This document shows, in pieces, positions 21,081-31,877 of a DNA stretch of 31,877 nucleotides (position 1 is the stretch's first letter; each line of letters begins with the position of its first letter). Source of the DNA: Smittium mucronatum. Taxonomy: Eukaryota > Kickxellomycota > Harpellomycetes > Harpellales > Legeriomycetaceae. The notes below the pieces were generated by a model that worked only from the letters and a program-made list of their open reading frames with translations, had not been told where the DNA came from and searched no databases. The stretch is from the NCBI GenBank assembly GCA_001953115.1, contig LSSL01000143.1:1-31877 (forward strand). The letters run 5' to 3'. Position numbers and translations under genes: made by a program.

Positions 21081-22247
21081 ATGAAAGTAATTTTTATACC
21101 TTTGGTTTATTTATTTCTCAAACCTCAAGATGTAGTTGGATCTGAGGCTAGAAATTTTGATTTGAGGGGGGATTTGAGCACATGGGTTAAAGGTGAGGTA
21201 AAACTGTCGAGTCCAAGATCGTTTTTGGGGGCAGCATCAGCCGGAGATTTCGCTTTATTTGCAGGGGGTATTGAAGCTAATGGAGCTAGAAGTGAAATAG
21301 TTGATATGTACAATATCTGTGATCGAAGAATAAAGGTAAATACTCTATCTGAAGCGAGGTCTGAGATCGGATCAGCATCTTTCATGAACGGAAGGTATGC
21401 TGTATTTGCAGGTGGTAAAAAAAACGATACCTCATTTTCAAAACGCATTGATATTTATGATTCAAAAAAAAGATGTTGGGTTAAATTGGATATGACTTCA
21501 GCTCGAGCGGCACCACAATTGATAGATTTGGGTAGTATATTGGTGATATATGGAGGAGCTACTCTAGATATTCCGTTTATTTCAATGACTGTCGATTATC
21601 TAGACTCAGATCTGAGACTTAATACAATCATGAACGATGTTTCAGGATACCCTTTTGTCGGGATTAGTTCTGGAAACACAGTCCTCAGCAATGGGATTGC
21701 TTTGGGTGGGTATACTAACTCTAACCTTGGCGGAGATATGATTCTATACGGACCATCAAACCAAACATTATTCTTTAAAAGAGTTGGTAAAAATGTAGTA
21801 TTGGAGGCGTTAAATCCTGTTCCAAGTCCTAGAATCGGGATGTCAGGGGCTTTCTCTTTTGACAGATTGGTATATGCAGGTGGCCACACTATTGCTAATG
21901 ATGGTTATACTTTAGTCCCATCTAACAAAATCTCGCAATTCAATTCACGAAGAAATTTCCATACCGATCTAGAAATAACTTTATCTGAGCCTCGTACTTA
22001 CATATACTCCGGTGCTTTCGACAGATTTGTATTGTTTTGGGGTGGTGGAAAATCCAAAATTCTTGAGGTTTTTGATTCTACTAACTTGGAGTTATTATCA
22101 GGTATTCCTTCAAAACTAAATCTAACCATCTCTCGAGATGTTGCTGGTACTACAGTTTCTAAAAACTGTATCATGTTCGTAGCAGGTGGTCTGGTTTGGA
22201 ACACCGGAAAACCTACAGATAGTATTGAAATAATCAGTGCATGCTAG
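21081..22247 (+). CDS. Secreted seven-repeat kelch protein (beta-propeller)
   Basis: This is the only intact gene in the window: 388 residues, ATG to TAG, without introns, and clearly richer in G/C than its flanks. Residues 1-20 (MKVIFIPLVYLFLKPQDVVG) form a probable signal peptide, with no later membrane segment. The rest is built of seven kelch repeats: Gly-Gly pairs at 62-63, 111-112, 158-159, 209-210, 267-268, 321-322 and 369-370, spaced 47-58 residues. Most are preceded by the usual Arg (46, 93, 142, 251, 305, 352) in phrases such as SSPRSFLGAAS and SEPRTYIYSGAF. Seven blades make a closed propeller, usually a binding scaffold; no catalytic residues of galactose-oxidase type were identified. 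Possible N-glycosylation sites are N115, N227 and N347; Cys are at 80, 132, 363 and the C-terminus (388). Repeats 4 and 5 are the most diverged. The natural guess is an exported or surface binding protein, but the ligand is unknown. No BTB or F-box domain is present. Confidence 0.93.
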   Translation: MKVIFIPLVYLFLKPQDVVGSEARNFDLRGDLSTWVKGEVKLSSPRSFLGAASAGDFALFAGGIEANGARSEIVDMYNICDRRIKVNTLSEARSEIGSASFMNGRYAVFAGGKKNDTSFSKRIDIYDSKKRCWVKLDMTSARAAPQLIDLGSILVIYGGATLDIPFISMTVDYLDSDLRLNTIMNDVSGYPFVGISSGNTVLSNGIALGGYTNSNLGGDMILYGPSNQTLFFKRVGKNVVLEALNPVPSPRIGMSGAFSFDRLVYAGGHTIANDGYTLVPSNKISQFNSRRNFHTDLEITLSEPRTYIYSGAFDRFVLFWGGGKSKILEVFDSTNLELLSGIPSKLNLTISRDVAGTTVSKNCIMFVAGGLVWNTGKPTDSIEIISAC

Positions 22248-22620
22248 TATTTTTTTTATTGATTAAATTTTCACGATTTATTCTAAATTAAGATTTTTTA
22301 ATGAAGAAACCAGCTTTATATGTTCAGTTCTTTTTTTAATATAATTACCGATTGTTAAATTTAGCATGGATTCCTATTTAAAATACCAAATTTCAAAGTT
22401 GGAATAGATGAAATCTTTAAAATATATAAAAGCATAACTCATCCCTTGGAACCATGTAGATATAAGTGATGATATATAAATAGACCACCGACGCCATTCA
22501 TTTCGGGATCAAAGTTTTGCTTAAAAAAAAGAACTGGATAAAGATATCCAGATACCTCTCACTATGCGCGAATTTTTCTATTTGAATTGATCAATAGAGT
22601 TTATTAAATTCCCGTAATGT
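22248..22620. other. 3' flank of the kelch gene, no further gene seen
   Basis: Immediately after the stop is a T8 run and AT-rich sequence. No clear AATAAA signal was seen close to the stop, though AT-rich variants are everywhere. Short richer patches near 22480-22570 have no open frame of note. Confidence 0.5.
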
Positions 22621-22629
22621 CTTGTATTT

Positions 22630-23460
22630 AGTATTTATTTTTCTTAATATTGACACTATAAAATCCGTCAAAGTTTTCAATTATCCTCATCAAATAATCG
22701 ATAATTGCTAAGATTGACATTTGGGTGACCGGCAGTGCAAGGTGGATAAAACGATTTTTTTTTAGAAATTCAAAGGGTAAAACCACCATCATCATAATCG
22801 ACAAAAAAATAAATAATAATAGATCAAAAATTAACAGGAGGACTGGGAACGAAAAATCGGCGGAAAAGACGACTAGATAATTCTCCAATTTTTGCACTCG
22901 GAACTGAATTTACAACTCCAGGACTCTGGATAATGCATTTGGGGACTTTTCAAACGGCCCAGTGATCATCAAATATGACATTTTCCTATGAAAAAATTAA
23001 AATAAAATTGTCAATTCTGCAAACTTGATGTGAAATAAAAGTCGAACATATCTTATTGAACCGAAATAAATGGAATAAAATGAGGAAAGAAAAGATCAAA
23101 AGGTACATACCTGCACCGATCCGCTCTGAATATTTAATCCTTATTTCTAATTTCAATGAATTCCGTTTGAGTATTTTAAGAAAACTCCTTTGAGGGGGGG
23201 GGGGATGAGTCAAATCATACTTTGATTCGGTTACACACTGCTATCCATGATCTTTAATTTGTGCTATAGACAACCAAATTTCTGATGGGCATCCTTGTTC
23301 CCAGAACACTTGTGATCCAGGGTTTAATTGATTAACCAGCCCTATTGAACCGTTTCCCTCGAGATATGGAATCGCTAGGGCAGCAGATGAGAGTTGGAAG
23401 GTAGATTTTTTGAGATTTTTTAACTTTTTTAAATCAATTTTTAGAAATTTTAAATATATT
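22630..23460 (-). pseudogene. Unidentified decayed coding region
   Basis: Two minus-strand open stretches in a GC-richer segment point to one worn-out gene. The first, about 23458 down to 23251, is open for about 70 codons without an ATG and ends in TAG. It contains AIPYLEGNGSIGLVNQL and GSQVFWEQGCPSEIWLSIAQ, with the balanced residue use of a real protein. The second, from about 22980 to 22628, contains MSYLMITGPFEKSPNALSRV, one stop, then a long hydrophobic part (LPVLLLIFDLLLFIFL-like) and RFIHLALPVTQMSIL, ending in TAA. The gap between them has several stops and a G11 tract. I do not recognise the protein; a transposon fragment or a lost host gene are both possible. Lying close downstream of the kelch gene and on the opposite strand, it would have been convergent with it. 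Confidence 0.4.
23194..23204 (+). repeat. G11 homopolymer
   Basis: Eleven G in an otherwise A/T-rich context, inside the decayed minus-strand region (C11 in that sense). It resembles the G10 at 311 and the C12 at the gap edge. Confidence 0.85.
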
Positions 23461-23469
23461 TAAAGAATA

Positions 23470-26400
23470 TTTTCTGTAAAAAAAAAGATAAAAAAACAGA
23501 TGAAAAAATCTTCCCTAAAATGTCAAAAAAGCTATGGTAATTTGTAGCTTCATATTTAGTATAAATATTATTCTGTTCATAGAATTTTTTGGGCGAGAGA
23601 GAATGGGTATTTATAACATACTTTTACTGTAATCTGACACTAAATAAATGGAGTTTTACTAGAAACAGGATATATTCATATTTTTATACACGAACCCATA
23701 GTACTTTATTTTTAAAGCTAGATTGTTCATCATCATTCTTGAATCAAGGAAATTTAGCCATGGGATTTATAGAAAAGAAGAGGCAAATTTTTTTACAAAT
23801 TTTTTCACTTTTAGGATTCTTTTTAAACATAAATAATTAATAAGAATTAATGATTTATGTTAATTTTATTTCATTATATAAATTAGAAATAATCAAAGAA
23901 AGCACCAGCATTAGGGTTTTATATTCATTTATATCTTTTTGCTTAGATACAAATACTTTTCAAATTATATTCCAAAATATATTTCTTTTCAAGAAATTAT
24001 TTATTGTGCAAAATTCAATAATTTATACATAATTTTTTATTGATTTAATATTTAATTTTTTCAATATGATAGAAGAAGTGATTTTATGCAAAATTGATTT
24101 TATCTTAAGTTAAAATTATGTTATGTTCTCGATATATTTAATTTTTTGTGTAATTTATTCAAATTTTAACAAATAATATTAATCAGACGATTAAAAATGT
24201 TAAATAATCGATTTTTCAATAAAAAATTTTTTTTTATCTTAATAATTAGCCAAATTTATATTTTAATTCATAATATGGTTTTAGGTAATAGTAAGGAAAT
24301 ATTTTCACACAGATAATTTTTTATATATTTATATAATAATCCTTAAGAAGTATCTAACAATATTGATTATTTTTAAACTAATAAGCCTTGCAGATAAACA
24401 TTTATTCCTCAAAAATTGGGTCAAATATAATTCAATCTTTAAAATATGATATTAATTAATTTTAAAAAAATCAATTTGATATTTTGCAAAAATATGAATA
24501 TTTTCACATAATCTAGTATACTTTTTCAGATTGAAAAATAAGCGTACCAAATTGTCTAAATGGATATCATTTTTTCATGTAAAAAAATAATTAATCTATT
24601 GTATAAGTACTCTATTTATTTGCCTACTTCTTCGCTCAAATCATATAGTTAAATAATAAGCTGAAAATAAATGAGCTTAAACTATAATCAGTTAATTTTT
24701 GAAATATAATTAGTTTAAAAAAAAAATGGCTGCAAAAATAATTCAAATAATAAAATTGGTTTTTTAGGGATTCTTGTCAAAATGCCACAACCAACTTTTT
24801 CAATTGTCATATTTAGGTGATTTATGTAATAAATGCTTTTTTTACGCCACAATTTTTTTTACCTTTCATTTAATAATTTCTTTGATTAATAATTGAGAAT
24901 AATTCACTTCTAATATCATGAAGATTATAAGTTTTATATACTAGAAGCAATGAAGAAACGTAAGCTGTTTCGAGAATTTTTTTTAAAATAAGTATTCGTC
25001 TCTAAATTTAAAATCGGTCAGTTTAAAAATTTATGTTTTTTTAATTTAATGAAGCAAGAATCGAAAAAAAATGAATAACAATAATAGAATGGCTTAAGAG
25101 GTAAAAAAAATTTCAATATTTTTTTCAGAAATTTTATGGTGATATTTTATAGTTCTAAATTTATATTATATTCTGAAATACCTGTTTTTTTTTCTGTAAA
25201 AATTTTTCCCTCAGAGTTTTTTATCTTTTTATTTTTTTGTTTTCTGACTTTATTTTTACAGTCAAAATATGGATATTTCGATTTTAGTTTAATTATACTA
25301 AATACGCTTTTCAACATTGATTTTAAGGTTTAGGTGGTTTTAACGTTAAAGATTTATATAATAAATCGTATTAAATGTTTTAAATTTTGATAGTTTGACC
25401 AGTTTCAGGAGTGTGGAAAATCGTGAAACTGAAATATTATAGGTTTTCTCTGGAATTAAGGGGAAAAATGAATATTTTTTGAGCATTTCTAATCTAAGTG
25501 CATCTATAGTAACATAAAAATTAGTACATAATGATTATGCGAATTTAAAAGTCATTCAAAGTTTTCTCTTATATTTTCTTAGCCCCATTTTTTGAAAAAA
25601 AATATTGTAAAACTAAATTATACTAATATTCTCTATCAGATTTTATTCGTTTGTTTATCGACTAATGCATTGAATCAGGGGTTACTACTTGTTCCACTTA
25701 TTATTGAATTAAATCGAACCCAATTATATGCAAGTATCTGTCTGTATTAGTTCTTGTATAAAATAAGACTAAAAAATTAGAATAATAGTAGTAGTGAATA
25801 TTAAATATAAGAATATTGAAGTTAATACTTTTCATAATTTTATCAAGAAAAATGCTATACAGGAATTTGATAATTTTTTTTTTTTTTAGAATTAGAAATG
25901 AACTGTTATATATAGTAAAATCGGAACGTGGTTCTGTTCGTATAATATATCCAATTTATTAGGTTATTCAAGTTATTATTTCATCAGAAAAAAATTACAT
26001 AATACAGTATTGAAGTATTTTTTTATACTCATTATTATTTTTTTATTATAACTCTTAGTTACCACAGTTTTAAATAAAATTATGTCATTTTAAAATAAAT
26101 TATGACATAAAAATCAAAAAGTGTGGCATATATTATAAAGAATCGACATTTGAAAAAGTTTACTGTGACATTTAGTGTTTAATTTCGTTTTTTAATTATT
26201 TTTTTTCAATTAACATTGCATATTCAAAAAATTTGACCTGTTAGTTTTTTAATCTAAAATATTTCTAGGAATTGCAATAAATAGCGTATTATGTAAAATT
26301 TTAATTATCTTCCCTTTAATATATTTATTTTGCCCCTTATAAAAATGAAAGGTTATATATGTTAGTTTTTTAAAAAATATTTGAAGAAATTTAAACTTTT

Positions 26401-29400
26401 TACAAATGAACGGAGTGAGTATATAAGTTTAACATGGGTTTTATAACTTCACTTTTATATAAATTCTTTATCTCACTTATAATTATTATTAAAATTTAAG
26501 ATTATTATTAAGGTTCGAAATTTGATATGATTCATTTTTCAAATACTCCCGAGTGTTTTTTCGGCGCTGGTGAGGTTTTTTTTTTACGAATTGTGATTAA
26601 AATATTATAAATATTATAAATTTTGTAAATTTTAAAATCATAAATAATTTATTTATAAATATTAACAAAAACGAATTAAAGATCATATCACTGTAGTCAA
26701 AAACAGTATCGATGAGTGATTTGAAAGTGAAAGTTTTAAAAAAAAATTTATAAATAACTTTAGTGACTCAATAGATCGTAATAGCTTTACTCTAGACTTT
26801 ATAAATGAAAAATTAATCAATTTATTTTTTGTATAAAAGGAAAGATTTAATTTTATCCTTATGGAAGAGCAGGACTACTATTATTTTAACTCCATTTATT
26901 CCTTCTAAACTTCATTCTTAACATTTTCTATAAAATAAATGATTCTAACAATATCCATTTTTTCAGTAATTAAAGTTTAAATATTTTTATTTATGTGCAC
27001 AAATATAGTATTTTATTTTATTATATCTTTTATCTTTTATTTTTTAAGATCATTTTCTTAATATCAGTATTTAATAAACGATTTTAAATATATTTTATAT
27101 TCGATAATATCCTTTTTCGAATGTAAATTTTTATAAAACTGAATCGATAGAAAAAAAGACAATAAATATTATGAATTTTAAACAATAGTAATAAGTGATC
27201 CAGAAATATGTGAAAATAAATTTTTAATAATATTTTTTGGAAGATACTTATAAAAATCTTTAATCACCACACTTTTTCACAAAAAAATTCGGAAATGTTA
27301 AAAAAAATTTTGAAAAAAGTAAAATCGATTACAAAAATAGTTAAAATCCATTGAATTTTAGTAAAAAAATTTAAAAAAAACGTTCGAATGTATTGGTTAA
27401 ATTTCAAATAGTTATAAAATCATTAAAATTTATTTTGAAAAATTAAGCACAAATCTTATAATATATATGACCGATTTTTTACCGATATAAATTTTTTCTA
27501 AAGTTGTATCCAACCAAATAAATTCACATATATACTTAAAAAAATTGTTTAATTTTAAATTTAAATTCATATAAGGAATTATATTTGAATTTTACTGCTC
27601 ATTTATTAAAATATAGGCTTCAATAGTATATCATAAAAATTTTATAATCAATATTTTTCATCTGTTCCATCTTTTTGAATAAAATTAAAGAGAGTTTGCG
27701 TCCATTAAAAAACAAACAGCGCAGAATCTTTTGTAAAAAATAATCAAGATGTTCTTAAATAGTTAAAAATAACATGTAAGCTTTATATAAATATCTTTAA
27801 TATAAATGTTCTATTAGTCAATAGATTTAATATAGTTGAAAAATGTGTTGATTTTTCAGCGAAATTAAATCATGTTAATTTTCAAGACAAACATAAGAAA
27901 ACTGAATTTTTTATTTTATAACTTAGAATTTCCTTTTATTAATACATACCTTTTTTTTATTTAGTTTACTAATTTCAGGTTTTTCTTCAGAAACTTTTCA
28001 GTAATTCAAACAAAAATTTCTATTTTTTAAAAAAATTTGAAATATATTTTTTTTATAAAAATAAATTTAGAAAAAACGTGCAAAATATATGCAAAATAGA
28101 TTTATTTCATGTTTAAAAATTTAAAAATTTTTTTATCACCCGACTCATTTCAATTTATAAAGTTCTATTGTCAAAAATAGCATTACAGGGTGATTTGTAA
28201 AACTAATTTGTTAATATTTAATTTAATAAATATTGATAGTAAAAAAATAGTTCTAATAAAATCAATTATTAGTTAATAATTTTTTTCCAAAACTTAATAT
28301 CTTTTTTCGATATTATTTTTGCTTTTTTTGTAATCTATTGGGATTTTTACCAATACTTTTTTACTTTTTCCGAATTTTTTTTTACTAAAATCCAATATAT
28401 TTTTACTTTTTTTTAATCTATTTTACTATTTCCTAAATTTATTTCACTTTTACAAATTTGGAAATAAAAAATATTAAATTTTCTTTCTATGAAACCATTA
28501 AATCTGATTTTCAATTTTATTTCTAAAAAATACGCTTGTTTAGATATATTTCTAAGATATTTTTTATATTTAAAATACTTAAACTACATTTATTTTGAAA
28601 AATGATGAAATAGCGTCGGCTTTTTTTGTCATTATTTTTATTATTAGTTTTTTTCTGATAAAAATAAGTCAAAAACAGCATACAGAATTTATGTTAGTCT
28701 ATATATATTTTAATATATAAATATTTATTAAATTAAAAATATTATAGTTATCGATTCAATAATAATTTAATAAATTAATGCTAAAGTTATATTTTTAATA
28801 GAGAGATTAATTAAAAGATGAAAGTTTTATTTTTTGAGAATATAATAATAAATTATAATATAATAAGATTAATCGTAAAAATTAAATTTAATTAAAAAAT
28901 ATTAAATAAAGTTTGAAATTATAATTATAACATTTTGGAGAATTTCCAAAACATTAATTGATCTATATATGTGTAGATGTGATTATATTTTTGAAAAAAC
29001 ATTTGGAATCTGTTGTAAAAATTGTTAGAAGTTTTAGAAAACCATTTAATAGATAAAAGTTAATTAATATTATTAGGTTGATTAGTGTTCTAATTAATAA
29101 GAGACTTGAATAAAAGAAAATAGAAATAAACGTTTGAAAGAAAATATAAACCTTATAAAAACCAACATATTATATTTACAATTAAATTTAACCTCGCCTA
29201 GAAATAAAAATAATTTAAATCCTTTTTATTAAGAGTCATGAGATTAATTAATAAAAACTTAAATCACATGTTCTATAATATGAATAGATATTTCTAATTG
29301 GTTTTTGAAAAAAATATTTTTAATTTTTGTATAAAATTTTTATTTTTATTTTTTTACTTGACATTATTTTTTGAAATAATATTACAGATTAAAACAAAAA

Positions 29401-31430
29401 ATATTAAAAATAAAAATCTAATATATGGGTATAATAAAAAAACTACAAAAAACATAATAAAAAAACTAAATAACAAGCAGAAAAGCAAACAAGAAAACGT
29501 ATTTTTACTTGATAATTCAATTTAATATCTTTATTATTTATAAATAATAAAAATGAGGTTATATTATAATAACTAATGAAGATAAAAATTCTACTGAAAA
29601 ATAAATTTCTAATGAGAGACCAAGTATTTTATTTTCCGACAGTTCCAGGAAAAAATGGGCACCATTATGAATATCTCCTTCACATATATTTGAATATTTT
29701 TTTGATCCATCAAATTGATAATATTGTTTTTTTTCTTAAAGTTCAATGAAGCATCTATATTACATATCTTCATTAGTTATATTTTTAATTTTAAATAAGA
29801 TAAGTTAAAATGTAAGATTGAGTATATAATACAATACCCCTATCTTCTTTTAATTTTTGTCTTTTTTATAATAATTATAGATTTAATATTTTAAATATCT
29901 TAATAGCAATTTTTAATAGTAAATAAACTGTAATCTTGCTTTTAAATTATCATATTTTATCATATTATAGTTAATCATTAAAATATTGCATGTTTATTTA
30001 CAAAAAAAAATTTAAATTAAATTTATTTAGAGCTCAATAAAATTGAAAATTAAAATATAATAAGGATTTAAAAGCATTTTATGCATTGCTACTTTCTTTT
30101 TTTCTAACAGCTTTATATCTTCTAATATTGTTCCAAAGCTTTAATAATATCATTATATGAAAAATAAAATAAGGTCAAGGTTATAATATTTAATATTAAA
30201 AAATATTTGATCGCGTCATTAATAACAAGTATATGAATTTTAAGCTAAAAAATAGATAAGATTAAAGATCAGTAAATTTTTTCTGGAAGTTAAAAATAAA
30301 TCCAGGGCTTTAGCCCCCTCCCAAGTAAGAAAAATATACTAAAAACTATAAAAAAGGTTATAGTTAAGCAAGAAAAGTCTAGGATTTTTTTTAAATTGTT
30401 ATGTAATTTATTTAATGATACTTTATTCTATCGATTAATTTATTTATTATTATAGATTTGATATGACAAAATTCAAAAAAATTATGGTTTGAAATTTTAA
30501 ATAAGATCCTTTTAGCCCCAATAATCGAAGGAATAGATTCTAAAAGAAAATTCTCAATAAATATATATTAAATTTATATTGAAATTCGGTTTTACTGCAT
30601 TGTATCGGTTAAACCTGAATTAAAATCTTTGAATAGGAACGAGGACTTGGAAGAATCAAATAAAATGGACAAAGGTATAGGTAAAAGTAATCGTAAAGAT
30701 GAAGGATGTATTTAAATTATCACCCACTTTCATTGCGGGATTAGAATTTATATTCTCTAAATTACAAGTATTATGTTTACTTCAATATTAAATCATAAAA
30801 AAATTGGTAAATCCTAACAATATATTAAACCAATATTACAATATTAATGATTTTTATTATTATTTATTTTTAACCCATATTTTTCTAATAAGAGTGTTAT
30901 ATCAAAGTTAAGTTGAAGCATGATTCATATGAACCCTGGATTTAGTTAATTAAAAATCTAGTAAATGATCGAAAATTGAAAATTTATACATGTTGAAAAA
31001 GAAAATAAATTAAATAAACTCAAAGAGTTAACAAGGTTCATTATATGTCATTTGATAATTTCAGATTAAGATATAAAAATTTATTGATATAAACACCGAA
31101 AGTTAAAAACAAAAGTATATTCAAAATTATAAATAAGCACTATAGTAAGTATTCATGCTATCTTTAGTTGATTCTTTTTGAAAATCTATTCAGTGGCTAA
31201 AAATTTGCATTGTTTGATTTTTGAATGTTTTCATTATTTTCAAGCAATTTTCTTTGCAAAAAATGCTATTAAACGCCAAAATCACAGAAAATATTCTTGA
31301 TATCAATTTTTTTACACAAAAGGGTTTTTGATTTACCAATATCAGAGATGCTGACACACCCTCAAAAAATATCAGCACATTTTTTGGAACAGACTAACAA
31401 TGGAAATTAATTGTTATTCTGAGTTCGATA
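23470..31430. other. Very AT-rich gene desert
   Basis: Eight kilobases without a credible gene. The open frames present (for example plus 23589-23840, 23850-24032, 25136-25333, 29298-29525; minus 31190-31378) are made of Phe, Ile, Lys, Asn and Leu, mostly lack ATG starts and show no motif. Slightly richer patches are at 25380-25780, 26545-26585 (CCCGAGTG...TCGGCGCTGGTGAGG) and 30600-30770. No tRNA or rRNA was found. Poly-A and poly-T runs are frequent. Confidence 0.65.
25400..25431. other. 8-bp inverted repeat with 16-nt loop
   Basis: CAGTTTCA and TGAAACTG are perfect inverted copies separated by 16 bases. It is too short to claim as an element end or RNA structure in an AT-rich region, but its arms are not pure A/T. 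Confidence 0.5.
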
Positions 31431-31439
31431 AGCTTAACT

Positions 31440-31877
31440 TGTCAAACAATAATGACTTTTACAAAACCATTCACAATAAAAAGGGGAAGAGAGAGTCGTT
31501 ATATGGTTGCAATAAAAGTGGTTAACAAGGTTAAAAACTTTACCACTAATTATGTCAACCTTGGTCTCAGAAATGATGGATTAATTAACTATCTCCACTT
31601 AAAATAGCACCAGCTTGCTGAACTCGAAAGAAATCATATTTGGTTCCTATGCTATTTCTAGAAAATCAAGAAATAATTGTAAAAAATAGATATTAGACAT
31701 TCAGAACTATTTAAAATTCTTTGTGAGAAATTTAACCCCTAAGAGTGAAATACCTTGCCGTGGTTTAAGGATTTAATAGCGTACTTTTCGAAGTACACTA
31801 GACCAAAATTTCACACAGCGTTGTGCTATTATTGGTTGGGAATAGTGGAGACAGCGCACAGCGATTCGGAGGACAGC
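31440..31877. other. GC-richer right edge, possible start of another element or gene
   Basis: Base composition rises towards the window end. Near the edge a plus frame from about 31755 is open to the last base and includes LPWFKDLIAYFSKYTRPKF and YWLGIVETAHSDSEDS; the minus strand also has open stretches (for example AVLRIAVRCLHYSQPIIAQR from the edge). Stops break both further in. No family could be named. It probably continues beyond the window. Confidence 0.3.

Noticed and set aside
21125..22204. Three minus-strand frames of 68-107 codons under the kelch gene.
   Set aside because: They are antisense shadows of a GC-richer real gene; the plus-strand frame has the repeats and signal peptide.
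23589..24032. Two adjacent plus-strand frames of 83 and 60 codons.
   Set aside because: The first starts at TTG with an AT-driven composition and no motif; the second is almost pure A/T translation. Not enough to call a gene.
29298..29525. A 75-codon plus-strand frame rich in Phe, Asn, Lys.
   Set aside because: No ATG start, and the composition is that of random AT-rich DNA.
1..31877. CRISPR arrays, bacterial promoters, ribosome binding sites or prophage.
   Set aside because: No regularly spaced direct repeats with unique spacers, no bacterial gene layout; the context is eukaryotic.

Overview
The window looks like a piece of a very AT-rich, gene-poor eukaryotic genome. By eye roughly three quarters or more of the bases are A or T. 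Only one intact protein gene is visible in almost 32 kb, there are no operons or bacterial-type signals, and the long spacers are packed with worn-down transposon genes. One intronless gene in an expanded AT-rich spacer, beside fossils of a Helitron and of an R4/Dong-like LINE, would fit a large-genome microsporidian of the Edhazardia aedis type. That assignment is inference; the sequence alone does not prove it.

Layout. 1-1370: AT-rich spacer with short repeats and a G10 run. 1380-5809 (+): a nearly full-length but dead Helitron RepHel gene. The Rep part keeps the HUH histidines but appears to have lost both catalytic tyrosines; the Pif1-type helicase can be followed motif by motif to its C-terminus through stops and frame changes. 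5830-13900: gene desert with microsatellites, poly-T/poly-A tracts and a few richer islands at about 10285-10487, 11790-12480 and 12740-13110 that look like unrecognised decayed coding sequence. 13920-14520: a GC-richer island with a broken minus-strand gene for a small, probably secreted, internally repeated protein. 15850-17715 (-): a dead non-LTR retrotransposon reverse transcriptase. 17905-18457: an assembly gap of 469 N, flanked by unusually GC-rich sequence and C runs. 18460-21010: desert.

21081-22247 (+) is the only intact gene: a 388-residue protein with a signal peptide and seven kelch repeats, predicted to fold as a secreted seven-bladed beta-propeller. After it come an unidentified decayed minus-strand region (22630-23460), a very AT-rich desert to about 31430, and a GC-richer stretch at the right edge that I could not identify.

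The parts do not form a pathway. The reading is that transposons invaded, died and drifted towards AT, leaving the kelch gene as an island under selection. Transposon calls rest on recognising conserved family motifs in order by translation on paper; no database search was run.
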